Assembly: GCA_036554605.1 (NCBI GenBank)
Contig: DATBMY010000053.1
Location: 1 to 14,503, forward strand
Reading direction: 5' to 3'
DNA: 14,503 nucleotides
Source of the DNA: DATBMY01 sp036554605
Lineage (GTDB): Bacteria; Acidobacteriota; Blastocatellia; UBA7656
Part shown: positions 1-7,414 of the stretch, one piece after another
How positions within the stretch are numbered: the stretch's first letter is position 1
Layout: each line of letters begins with the position of its first letter
The notes under the pieces: model-generated
The model's database searches: none
Told to the model about the DNA's origin: nothing
What the model saw: the letters and a program-made list of their open reading frames with translations, nothing else
Made by a program: the position numbers and the translations under genes

Positions 1-573
1 ATGATCGCGGTGGTGTTTTCGGCGCTTTCGGCGACGAATGCCGTCAACACTGCCCAGATCGAAGATACCATTGACCCTTCTAGTACAAGCGTGGCTATGG
101 ACCTTTCAATCGAAGCTATGACCGGCCAGTCTGACATGATCGCCCTCGGAAGTTGCGTCGAAGCTAGAAGCGAATGGGTTGATCGAAGGCTCGTCACACT
201 GGCTAGAATATCGGTCAGAGAGGTTTTGAAGGGAGAGAATTCTTCGGAAATAACGGTGGTCCTCCCTGGCGGAGTCGACGCAAATCGCAAGTTCCCCGTC
301 GCTATGACCTACCCTGGCGCTCCACGCATCATTCCCGATGAAAATGTATTCCTCTTCCTCACCCTGGACGACGAGGTGGGCGGCGGATACACCATAACCG
401 GATTCTCGCAAGGCAAGTTCTCCATCATAAAGGACGAAAATGGTCAGGAAGTCGTCTCGCGCGACCTGACCCACACGGCGCTGAAAGGCAAAGCCGGGAC
501 CCGCCGCGGCACGGTCTCTCAGACCCCGCTTTCGGGTCTGAAAGAGCAGGTCATGCGCCAGCTTCAAAAATAG
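1..573 (+). CDS. Hypothetical secreted protein next to metalloprotease (5' end possibly truncated)
   Basis: The frame is open from base 1 to TAG at 571-573 (190 codons). The first codon of the window happens to be ATG, but the N-terminus (MIAVVFSALSATNA) is a hydrophobic stretch without the basic residues that normally precede a signal-peptide core, so the true start is probably upstream of the window. The body (residues about 36-150) has the pattern of a small beta-rich exported domain: a 'SDMIALGSCVEA' strand, a 'VREVLKG' strand, 'ITVVLPGG', 'ENVFLFL' and 'TGFSQGKFSI'. I recall this pattern from uncharacterised secreted proteins encoded beside matrixin-like proteases, but no function is established and I do not assign one. 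The gap to the protease gene is 103 bp on the same strand, so cotranscription is possible. That the ORF is real is fairly sure; its function is unknown. Confidence 0.7.
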   Translation: MIAVVFSALSATNAVNTAQIEDTIDPSSTSVAMDLSIEAMTGQSDMIALGSCVEARSEWVDRRLVTLARISVREVLKGENSSEITVVLPGGVDANRKFPVAMTYPGAPRIIPDENVFLFLTLDDEVGGGYTITGFSQGKFSIIKDENGQEVVSRDLTHTALKGKAGTRRGTVSQTPLSGLKEQVMRQLQK

Positions 574-635
574 AAGCGTGGCCTGATTCGCTCGCGAGCC
601 CCTTAACGCGCTAAATGATGGATTCGATGTCAGAC

Positions 636-659
636 TGCCTCCGCTATGACCGGAGGGCA
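636..659 (+). other. Small hairpin upstream of metalloprotease RBS
   Basis: CCTCCG (638-643) pairs with CGGAGG (651-656) across a 7-base loop. Two more pairs (636-637 with 658-659) are possible past a single bulged G. It lies 10 bases before the Shine-Dalgarno sequence of the protease gene and has no T-run, so it is not an intrinsic terminator. It could be an mRNA structure in the leader, or chance. The rest of the 574-676 gap shows nothing else I can name. Confidence 0.25.
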
Positions 660-676
660 AGCTGCGAGGAGAATAT

Positions 677-2614
677 ATGAAGAATAAGTTTGCTGCCATC
701 TGCATCACTATAGTTATGATACTTGCAGGCACCGCCACCTCTCGCGCCGGCGGCGCGCTTGAGAGCTTCGATATCACAAACGCGGGACCGTCTCCGATTG
801 CAGGTCATCTGCTGGCCCGCGTGATCGGCATACGCTGGGATGCCCGATCCATCCCCGTCCAGTACCGCGTCAATAACACACTGGACCCTGTGCCGAACCC
901 GCTGGGCGCTCCGTTTCTCACCGTGGCCCAGGCCAGCGCTGAATTTCAAGCATCTTTCGATCAGTGGAACTCGATCCGAACATCGTTCATCAATATGCAA
1001 GTGGTCGGGACAACCTCCAACCCCGGTCTGCGCGGCTTCGATTTCGTCAATGAGCTGACGTTTCGCACGGCCGCGGGATTCAATGCAATCGCTTCATCCC
1101 CGTCGACAAACTTGATACAGGACGCCGCGTTCGCAGACGGAGACGACATAGACGGCGACGGCGACTCCGACGTGTCGTCGGCTATCACCACGGCGGGCGA
1201 CGTTGACTCAGACGGCGATATCGAGTTCCCCGCCGGGTTCTACAAAGCCGGGACGATCCTCGACAACGACGTGCAGTTCAACACCAAGTCCACTAACGGG
1301 TTCCGCTTCACTGTCGATCCGGCACAGGCCGACACCGTCGGCGCCTCCGTTGACCTCCAGTGCGTTGCGGTGCATGAATTCGGCCATTCGTTCGGCCTCT
1401 CTCACGTGCTCAACAATCAAGACAGCGCGGCGGACGGTAACGGGGCGACAATGTATCCCTTCATAGACACAGGCGACCCGGCCGCCGAGCTGGCGCAACG
1501 CACCCCCAATATCGACGACATTGCCTTTGCCTCTTTCTTCTATCCCGAAGGCACGGCAAGCTCCGGCCCCGCGGCCCTGCAGCCGGGTGATAGCGCTTTC
1601 AGGTGGGAGTTCGGCCTTGTCACGGGCGAGCTGCGCCACGGTGTATTGAACCAGCCGGTCGCGGGCGGCAGTGTCTTCGCAGTCAGGCGCAATACCAACG
1701 AGGTAACCGTAAGCGCATTCAGCGGGACGACCAATCTCTCGTTCAACCCCGCAAACGGCGGTCTCTTCTTCGTTCCGAACGTCGCTCAAGCCATTCCCAA
1801 CGGCAATTACGTTCTACCTCTGCCGAGAGGCTCTTTCAGCGTGGGCGTGGAAGCCGTCGACGGGCAGCCGGTCGCGGCGGGTAATATCGGTTTCACACCG
1901 CAGATCGGCAATTTCTTTGGCCAGCAGAATTTCACCGAAGAGTTCTGGGATAGGAGGGAATCTGCCTTGGAGAGAACGCCCGGTGATGCCAGGCCCGCCA
2001 ATACCGTCCCAGGGAGCACTATAACCGGCGCTAATATAATCACCAACAGGGTCATCAACATCAGCAACTTTGGCGCGCTAAACGCCATCGGGTTTATCAA
2101 CTCGCCGCCGGGACGAACCTACGCCGTGGCTTTTCCGGCCTCGCAGATAACATCCGCGATGACGGGGCCTGACCTGTTCATCCATGCGGGTCGCTTCGAT
2201 ACCCACGTTGTCGACGCCTCGGTTCCGTCTATATACGCCCAGGCTGTCTTGACGACCGGCGTTATCAACAGCGACGGCACCGCGACTATAGACCTTGTAA
2301 ACCCGCTCGCCAGGGCCACCGGTTTTCTCGGTCAGGACGGCGATTTCGCCCCGTTTTATTTCGACGGCCCCGCCGATCTCGGAGCAAGAGTTCTCAACGG
2401 TATCAATGCGGGCACAATACAGAACCTGTTCCTGGTGCTTCAGATACCTACTACGTCGCCGTTCCCTGGAGTAAGCGGCCAGCCTCCGCTCATCGGATTG
2501 AACACGACCGGAACCATCTTTGGCCTGTCGTTCCTATCTAGCGATGGAGGAGTCACTTTCACCAGGAGATCCGACCTTAACTTCAGGTTCTCGCTCCAGA
2601 TCGCGTCATTCTAG
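677..2614 (+). CDS. Secreted matrixin-like zinc metalloprotease with C-terminal beta domains
   Basis: The 645-residue protein has an N-terminal signal peptide (MKNKFAAICI... to about residue 24, Ala-rich cleavage region). The start is fixed by a good Shine-Dalgarno, GAGGAGAA at 666-673. The catalytic zinc site is HEFGHSFGLSH (His233, Glu234, His237, His243), matching the metzincin HExxHxxGxxH motif, followed by a likely Met-turn at Met259 (ATMYP) and the matrixin-type 'DDIAFASFFYP' helix end at 281-290. Ahead of the zinc helix is an Asp-rich stretch (154-181, DGDD/DGDGDSD/DSDGD) that looks Ca-binding. After residue 300 a segment (about 316-396, GELRHGV...GSFSVGVEAVDG) resembles a carboxypeptidase-regulatory-like beta sandwich, then a further roughly 245-residue beta-rich region I cannot name. 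The role is hydrolysis of extracellular or envelope protein; the substrate is unknown. Family assignment is confident and the C-terminal domains are tentative. Confidence 0.88.
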   Translation: MKNKFAAICITIVMILAGTATSRAGGALESFDITNAGPSPIAGHLLARVIGIRWDARSIPVQYRVNNTLDPVPNPLGAPFLTVAQASAEFQASFDQWNSIRTSFINMQVVGTTSNPGLRGFDFVNELTFRTAAGFNAIASSPSTNLIQDAAFADGDDIDGDGDSDVSSAITTAGDVDSDGDIEFPAGFYKAGTILDNDVQFNTKSTNGFRFTVDPAQADTVGASVDLQCVAVHEFGHSFGLSHVLNNQDSAADGNGATMYPFIDTGDPAAELAQRTPNIDDIAFASFFYPEGTASSGPAALQPGDSAFRWEFGLVTGELRHGVLNQPVAGGSVFAVRRNTNEVTVSAFSGTTNLSFNPANGGLFFVPNVAQAIPNGNYVLPLPRGSFSVGVEAVDGQPVAAGNIGFTPQIGNFFGQQNFTEEFWDRRESALERTPGDARPANTVPGSTITGANIITNRVINISNFGALNAIGFINSPPGRTYAVAFPASQITSAMTGPDLFIHAGRFDTHVVDASVPSIYAQAVLTTGVINSDGTATIDLVNPLARATGFLGQDGDFAPFYFDGPADLGARVLNGINAGTIQNLFLVLQIPTTSPFPGVSGQPPLIGLNTTGTIFGLSFLSSDGGVTFTRRSDLNFRFSLQIASF

Positions 2615-2657
2615 GACTGGAGAAGACCTCATTCACGACCGGCTCATAAGCCATGAA

Positions 2658-2690
2658 AAAGAGGACCCTTTTCGGGTCCTCTTTCATTTT
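2658..2690. terminator. Bidirectional intrinsic terminator between convergent genes
   Basis: AAAGAGGACCC (2658-2668) and GGGTCCTCTTT (2674-2684) form a perfect 11-bp stem with loop TTTTC. On the plus strand it is followed by CATTTT. On the minus strand the A-run at 2656-2660 gives a U-run. It lies 43 bp after the protease stop and 21 bp beyond the stop of the minus-strand dehydratase, so it can end both transcripts. Confidence 0.9.
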
Positions 2691-2711
2691 GTTCATTTCC
2701 GCGCCGGTTAC

Positions 2712-3686
2712 CTACTCGGGCAGTGAGTAAGCGTGATTGAGAGCCTGCCTTAGATGATCGAGCGAGGTATTGCCGCCCGAACATACCAGCCCGATCTTTT
2801 TGCCTCGAAGCTCGTCGCGCATACTATAGGCTGCCGCGAGCGGGGCGGCTCCCGCGGCCTCCGCCAGCGTGTGAGCGCGCTCGATCATCCAGACCATCGC
2901 TCGCATGATCTCTTCGTCGCTTACGAGCACGAATTCCTTCAGCAAATCCCTGAGAATCTGTTGAGGCAATTCGAACGGCGCGGCCGTGGCCAATCCTTCG
3001 GCAAAGGTGCGGTTCGGCGCTTCCACGTGCGAGCGCCGGCGCCACGATTCATAAGCGGCCGGCGCAGCCTCCGACTGCACGCCTATAACGCGCACCGCCT
3101 GATTGACCGCGCTCGCCGCTATGCAGACCCCGGCCGCGCCGCTTCCGCCGCCTACGGGAACGATGATCGCGTCGAGTCTCGGCTCGTCTTCCAGCATCTC
3201 CAGAGCCTCGGTCGCCACGCCCGCGATCAACAGCGGCTCGTCGCCCGAATGTACATAGCGGTAGCCTTCCTTGCGCGCCAGCTCTTCGCAATGCAGCCGC
3301 GCGTCGTCGAATCGCTCGCCGCAAAATATCACCTCCGCGCCAAGCCCCCGCATGGATGCGACTTTGCCTGGGTTTGCTCCTTCCGGCACGACGATCTTTG
3401 CTTTAACGCCAAAGAGCTTTGCGGCATAAGAGATCGACTGGCCGTGATTTCCGGTCGAGGCCGCAATCACCCCGCGACGACGCTCGTCTTCCGACATCTG
3501 CGATATAAGGTTGATGCCGCCTCGCACCTTGAAAGCGCAAACCGGCTGATGGTTCTCATGCTTTATGAAGACCTCGGCGCCTACAAGCTCATCGAGCGCC
3601 GGATAAGAACGCATCGGAGTGCGCGCGAGGTAAGGCGCGATCTGCTTGCGCGCAACCAGCACATCTTGAAATGTCGGGGCCATCAT
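2712..3686 (-). CDS. PLP-dependent threonine/serine dehydratase family protein
   Basis: A 324-residue fold-type II PLP enzyme. Motifs seen are the Schiff-base lysine in AFKVRGG (Lys53), the substrate/carboxylate loop STGNHGQ (77-83), the phosphate-binding loop GGGSGAAG (179-186) and the pyridine-N-contacting serine in CSGGN (Ser303). Family members deaminate L-threonine or L-serine to 2-oxobutyrate or pyruvate plus ammonia; close relatives include serine racemase and hydroxyaspartate dehydratase. Length and the absence of a C-terminal ACT regulatory domain argue for a catabolic type rather than a long, isoleucine-inhibited biosynthetic IlvA. The exact substrate cannot be read from sequence. 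The start is the first of two tandem ATGs, 10 nt behind AGGAG. It is the last gene of the minus-strand run and ends at the shared terminator. Confidence 0.9.
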   Translation of the reverse strand: MMAPTFQDVLVARKQIAPYLARTPMRSYPALDELVGAEVFIKHENHQPVCAFKVRGGINLISQMSEDERRRGVIAASTGNHGQSISYAAKLFGVKAKIVVPEGANPGKVASMRGLGAEVIFCGERFDDARLHCEELARKEGYRYVHSGDEPLLIAGVATEALEMLEDEPRLDAIIVPVGGGSGAAGVCIAASAVNQAVRVIGVQSEAAPAAYESWRRRSHVEAPNRTFAEGLATAAPFELPQQILRDLLKEFVLVSDEEIMRAMVWMIERAHTLAEAAGAAPLAAAYSMRDELRGKKIGLVCSGGNTSLDHLRQALNHAYSLPE

Positions 3687-3725
3687 GAATAAGCATCTCC
3701 TGAGTTAGCGTTCTGACTTCATTAG

Positions 3726-3767
3726 TCCCGTAGGAGCGCGATGTAGAGACATCGCGCTCCTACGGGA
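3726..3767. repeat. Perfect 19-bp-arm palindrome (REP/REPIN-like hairpin)
   Basis: TCCCGTAGGAGCGCGATGT (3726-3744) is exactly complementary to 3749-3767, leaving a 4-base loop, AGAG. The arms contain GTAGGAGCG, reminiscent of the GTAG-headed REP elements of other bacteria. There is no T-run on either side, so a Rho-independent terminator is unlikely. It sits in the 100-bp gap between the histone-like gene and the dehydratase gene. A dispersed hairpin repeat is the best guess; copy number cannot be seen from one window. Confidence 0.6.
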
Positions 3768-3786
3768 GACATCTGGTTATAGCAGG

Positions 3787-4407
3787 CTATCTGCGGCGCG
3801 CCGCAACTTTTTTCGCGCCTGATTTCTTTGCGGCGCCTCTGCCGGCAGCGGTCGCTTTCGAGATCGGGCGCCTGGACGCGGCCATCTTCGGCGCGCTCTT
3901 TTTAGCGCCCGTCTTCCCCGCCTTCGCTCCGCCTTTGGCCGGCTGCGTCGTTTTTTTCGCTTTTGACGTAGCGCGCGAAGCGGTCTTGTCCATGGCCGCC
4001 GCGCCGCTTCGCATGGTAGAGGCCGCGCCGCGCATGGCCTTTGCTCCCGTCCTTGCCGACGCCTGTCGCGCCTGCTCGGCGGAGCGTCGCGCGGCGCCTA
4101 CCGATTTGCGATCAGTTGCCTGCCCGGCTTCGGTCACTGCTTTGCCCGCGCCCGCAACCGCCTCGGTCGCGCCCTCGGCTGTCTCGGTTATCGCGGTTCC
4201 TACCTGTCTGGTGGCGCTGCGGGTCGTGGGGGCCATCTCGCTGATGGTTTCGCCAATGCCTTCGATTGTCGAGCCCGCTATGTCGAGCGCCGCGCCTACA
4301 ACACTTGCCGCCGCGCCTGCAACATTGGCCGCCGTATCTAACACCCCTCCGCCCTCATCGTCTGTACTGGAGCCTCTCGGTGAGCGAGTCCTTCTTCGAT
4401 TCGCCAT
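3787..4407 (-). CDS. Histone H1-like Ala/Lys/Arg-rich protein
   Basis: A 206-residue protein in two parts. The first half (about 22-125) is an Ala/Gly/Thr/Glu-rich amphipathic-looking region with loosely repeating blocks (AANVAGAAASVVGAAL, TAITETAEGATEAV, AGKAVTEAG), which recalls LEA or apolipoprotein-type helical repeats. The second half (about 126-206) is strongly basic and low-complexity (SKAKKTTQPAKGGAKAGK, AAKKSGAKKVAARRR), like the C-terminal tail of histone H1 and bacterial H1-like proteins such as AlgP or chlamydial Hc. DNA compaction or nucleic-acid binding is inferred from composition only; there are no catalytic motifs. The minus-strand reading is preferred because it has AGGTGA 7 nt before its ATG and a coherent composition, while the opposite frame is a Pro/Ala/Val mirror of it. 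Leading gap 135 bp, trailing gap 100 bp. Confidence 0.75.
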   Translation of the reverse strand: MANRRRTRSPRGSSTDDEGGGVLDTAANVAGAAASVVGAALDIAGSTIEGIGETISEMAPTTRSATRQVGTAITETAEGATEAVAGAGKAVTEAGQATDRKSVGAARRSAEQARQASARTGAKAMRGAASTMRSGAAAMDKTASRATSKAKKTTQPAKGGAKAGKTGAKKSAPKMAASRRPISKATAAGRGAAKKSGAKKVAARRR

Positions 4408-4542
4408 TTATGTTCACCTCGGTTGATTATTATTCTCAGGTTGCTCAAGCCTGATGCTCGGAAAGGTCCACTCAAACCGAGTGTACATAGACGGCGCGGC
4501 CAATCGCAAGAGTCGAGCCTTGAAAAGCCTCGCGGCAATCCA
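4408..4542. other. Intergenic gap between GH20 and histone-like genes
   Basis: 135 bp. The end nearest the histone-like gene has an AT-rich run (GATTATTATTCTC, 4423-4435) that could supply a -10 region for that minus-strand gene, but I find no convincing -35 partner. No strong hairpin with a T-run is seen, so there is no clear terminator for the GH20 transcript. Confidence 0.3.
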
Positions 4543-6669
4543 CTATTCTCCGCGGATCAGAAAGCCCATACGGCGCGGCGTGGGCAGCGTTTGCTGCTCG
4601 CGGTATTGCTGTTCGGCCGCGGCCACTGCCTGAATTTTCGATTGAAAAAGACTCGCGAGGTTGTCGAACCTCACGAGCACGTTTCCGAGCCAGTAAGTGC
4701 GATTCTCCTTGAGCCACAGCTCCCGGTACATCTCGCGAAGCCGCGTCGTCGCATCGCGCAGAGATTCGAGCCGCGCGTTGACGCCCGATATCTGGTTCAG
4801 GTTGCGAAGGACGAGGCGGCGATTCGCCATGTTCAGATAAGCTTCCCAGTAGAACTTGCCTATCTCTTCGGCAAACTGGATCTTCATTCCCAGCAGATCG
4901 AGCCTCAGCCCGGCGAAGATCAGATAATCGAGCGTCTCTTGATTCAAGCGCGCTTTGTCGCGGTTGCGATAAAGAATCTCAAGGGCCGTCTCGGCCGCGA
5001 GCCTCAGGTCGCGCGCCCGCTCGGCCGCCTTCTCTATGTAATTCGCGCCGGTCTCGGTAAACGGGTCGGCCCAGAATGCTTCGTCCCATGCATCGCCGAC
5101 GCCCGCCTCGCGCAATATAGAATGCGCGCGCGCAAGATTCTGTATCGCATCGCGAAAAACGGTATCCCTGTTTCTATAAAACGCCCAGTCGTATTTTGCT
5201 TTGAAAGATTCGATAGAGGATTCGCCCTGCTGCCACGCGGCGGCCGCCCCGAACACGACCGCCGGCCACGTCATTGAAAAGAGCGCCTCACCGTCGTCGT
5301 CCCACGTAGTGTTGAGCATGCCTAGCGCGCCGAACTTCTGCCCGTCGCGCACAAAGTTCTTGATGTTGATGTATGCCACGTCGAGGTTCGGGAAGATGCG
5401 GTTCCAGTTGTTCGCGCCGGGCGCGACGAAAAGCTCAAGGCCCGCGTCCTTGTAAGGCTTGAGCAGCGCGTCGAAGCTTTGCCCCGCCCCGTAATTCCAT
5501 GCCACGGCGATGATGTCCTTCGGGAGTATGCCGAGCAGCTCCGGATATTTCATCGCGATGTCGCCCCAGAACATCAACCGCTTGTTGTAGGGTTTCATCA
5601 TCTCGGCCACGCGCTTGAGGTGCTCCAAATAGACTCGGCCAATCCCTACCTCGTCGGCGCGCGCCTTCGTCTGCCCGCGGCCAAGCTCCGCGGTCTCGTC
5701 CGCGCCGATATGAAAAAGCGGCCCCGGAAAAAGCGGCACAAGCTCATCGTACAGGTCTTTGATAAGCTCATAGGTCTCTTCGTTGACCGGCGAGAGAACG
5801 TGCCCGTGCGGAGTCTCGGCCAGGTGGTTGTACTTTTCGTGCTTTAATACGTGGTGCAGGTGACCGAACGCCTGCTGCTCCGGCAGTATGGTGACGTGAT
5901 ACCGGCGGGCGTACTCGACAAGCTCCTTTACTTCGGCGGCCGTGAGCGCACCCTCCTTCGGGCCGATGAGCGGGTGCTTCTGGTAATCGAACGTGTGCTC
6001 TATGTATAGCGAAAAGAGATTCAGCTTGTAGCCGCTGATGATTCGAATCTGCTTCTTAAAATAGTCGAGCGTCGGGACGGGACCGCGGCTTATATCGTCG
6101 TGCAGCCCGCGCCAGCGCATGGCCGGCCAGTCCTTTATCGCCACCGCCGGGCAAACCGCTAAAACAGCCCGTGAACCCCTGCCCGGCTGAGCCGGGTCCG
6201 CGCGATTGATCATCTGTCTCAAGGTCTGCGCGCCATAGAATATTCCCTGCGCGGAGCGCGCGGCGACGACGACGCGATCTTTCGTCGCGTCGATCACGTA
6301 GCCTTCCTGATCGAACCCTTCGTCGATTGCAAGCCCGCTCTGCTCAAGCAGCCGGGCGCTCTTTTTATCATTGACCGGGCGAACCAGATATATGACGTTC
6401 GAGCGAGGGACAAAGCGCGATGAGGTAATGCGCGGGCGGAGCCTTGTGGCCGATTCTATCTCTTCGGCAAGCGTATCGGCCGCCACGCGGTCCTCGTCGC
6501 GGCTCGCGGAGTTTATGACTATGCGGGTCTTGCGGTTTATATGAAACTCGCCTTCTCGCCTTGTCACCTGCCTGGGCTCGGGCACAAGTCTTAAATCCTG
6601 GCCGGATGCCTCGCGCGCGGTAATAAGAAAGGAAGTCGCGACGAGCAGTATTATGGCGTATCGATTCAT
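4543..6669 (-). CDS. Secreted glycoside hydrolase family 20 protein (beta-N-acetylhexosaminidase-like)
   Basis: About 708 residues. The frame can begin at TTG 6672 but the adjacent ATG at 6669 is the likelier start; neither has a clear Shine-Dalgarno. Residues 1-23 form a signal peptide ending near EASG. Residues 25-178 match the GH20 N-terminal alpha/beta domain (LVPEPRQV...EGYVIDAT...GIFYGAQTLRQM). The catalytic barrel follows (about 180-485) with GLHDDISRG, EQQAFGHLHHVLKHEKYNHL and the hallmark HIGADE (320-325, Asp324-Glu325 being the substrate-assisted catalytic pair), then FWGD and NTTWDDDGE. GH20 enzymes remove terminal GlcNAc or GalNAc from glycans, chitin fragments or peptidoglycan pieces, here in periplasm or outside. 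Residues 490-708 are an extra, mostly helical, charged tail with no family I recognise. It is 57 bp after the SH3 gene, probably the same operon. Confidence 0.9.
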   Translation of the reverse strand: MNRYAIILLVATSFLITAREASGQDLRLVPEPRQVTRREGEFHINRKTRIVINSASRDEDRVAADTLAEEIESATRLRPRITSSRFVPRSNVIYLVRPVNDKKSARLLEQSGLAIDEGFDQEGYVIDATKDRVVVAARSAQGIFYGAQTLRQMINRADPAQPGRGSRAVLAVCPAVAIKDWPAMRWRGLHDDISRGPVPTLDYFKKQIRIISGYKLNLFSLYIEHTFDYQKHPLIGPKEGALTAAEVKELVEYARRYHVTILPEQQAFGHLHHVLKHEKYNHLAETPHGHVLSPVNEETYELIKDLYDELVPLFPGPLFHIGADETAELGRGQTKARADEVGIGRVYLEHLKRVAEMMKPYNKRLMFWGDIAMKYPELLGILPKDIIAVAWNYGAGQSFDALLKPYKDAGLELFVAPGANNWNRIFPNLDVAYINIKNFVRDGQKFGALGMLNTTWDDDGEALFSMTWPAVVFGAAAAWQQGESSIESFKAKYDWAFYRNRDTVFRDAIQNLARAHSILREAGVGDAWDEAFWADPFTETGANYIEKAAERARDLRLAAETALEILYRNRDKARLNQETLDYLIFAGLRLDLLGMKIQFAEEIGKFYWEAYLNMANRRLVLRNLNQISGVNARLESLRDATTRLREMYRELWLKENRTYWLGNVLVRFDNLASLFQSKIQAVAAAEQQYREQQTLPTPRRMGFLIRGE

Positions 6670-6726
6670 CAATTCACTGTTCTTGGATTTGAAGGTGAAG
6701 ATAATCTCTCGCGCTTTTGCCAGGCG

Positions 6727-7398
6727 TCAATCCCCGGCAATGAGCACGGTCAAAACCCAGCGGCCGTCTTTCTTCTCGAAAATGGCGCGATAATCTATGG
6801 AGCTTCGTATGTATTCGGCGGCCACGTATCCCGGCGCGCCGCTTGCGAGCGTTACCTTTATCCATCTCTGTTTGCTTCCACCAGTCTGCGCGGGACGCCA
6901 GTCAGGCACTTTTACAATATCGAACGAGAGCGCGGCCAGCACCTTACTGTCAAGCGCCGGTCGCTCGCGCACCCTGACGCCTTCGCCCACGATAACACCA
7001 TGCTGGAAGGGGTCGATTTCTTCCGGCCATTTGCTGAAAGTATAAGGCGCTATGAAGGCGTTCCTCTCATCAAAGCTCCCCCCGAGCGCAAGCACGCCAA
7101 TCAGCACGGACCACAACCGGCTCGTGGCGCGCTCGGGCCTCCAGTACTTCTTGAATTCAGCAAGCCCGTCATTGCCGCCGAAACTGTTTTTAATAGTGGG
7201 CGAAACGACGCTCGTGACAAAGGCCGCGTCGCGTTGCTCGACAGCCGTCATCAGTCGCGCGCGGAAGGCGAAAAACGATGCGTCGCGCGCGGCCTCATCG
7301 ACCGGATAAAGCTTTGAGACCTGAGCGGCGGCGCGCGAGCAGAGAGGCGCTGCGAATAGGCATGCAAAAGCTAAGAGAAGACTTGCTCGAAATAGCAT
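6727..7398 (-). CDS. Secreted bacterial SH3-domain protein
   Basis: A 223-residue protein starting MLFRASLLLAFACLFAAPLC, a clear signal peptide probably cleaved after the RAAA stretch near residue 25. The cysteine at 20 is not in a good lipobox. A first globular part (about 35-125) has no family I can name. Residues about 134-200 match an SH3b domain (GVIVGEGVRVRERP...WIKVTLASGAPGYVAAEYI), a fold that commonly binds cell-wall peptides or other proteins. A short C-terminal strand pair (EKKDGRWVLTVLIAGD) follows. The frame stays open upstream to 7533, but that extension overlaps the neighbour's coding region and lacks a signal peptide at its end, so ATG 7398, 16 bp after the upstream stop, is chosen. 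A role in envelope binding is inferred. Confidence 0.8.
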   Translation of the reverse strand: MLFRASLLLAFACLFAAPLCSRAAAQVSKLYPVDEAARDASFFAFRARLMTAVEQRDAAFVTSVVSPTIKNSFGGNDGLAEFKKYWRPERATSRLWSVLIGVLALGGSFDERNAFIAPYTFSKWPEEIDPFQHGVIVGEGVRVRERPALDSKVLAALSFDIVKVPDWRPAQTGGSKQRWIKVTLASGAPGYVAAEYIRSSIDYRAIFEKKDGRWVLTVLIAGD

Positions 7399-7414
7399 CT
7401 TTAAAGGTCTGCGC

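Noticed and set aside
106..777. Minus-strand ORF of 223 codons
   Set aside because: Overlaps two plus-strand genes including a clear signal peptide and ribosome site; composition is shadow-like.
2754..3692. Plus-strand ORF of 312 codons
   Set aside because: Entirely antisense to the dehydratase gene, which has all catalytic motifs and a ribosome site.
3726..3767. Palindrome as a Rho-independent terminator
   Set aside because: No T-run follows the stem on either strand.
3935..4426. Plus-strand Ala/Val/Pro-rich ORF, looking membrane-like
   Set aside because: Mirror of the Ala/Lys-rich histone-like gene on the other strand; no ribosome site.
4423..5277. Long plus-strand ORF of 284 codons
   Set aside because: Antisense to the GH20 coding region, with Arg/Pro/Leu-rich composition and no motif; typical GC-rich shadow frame.
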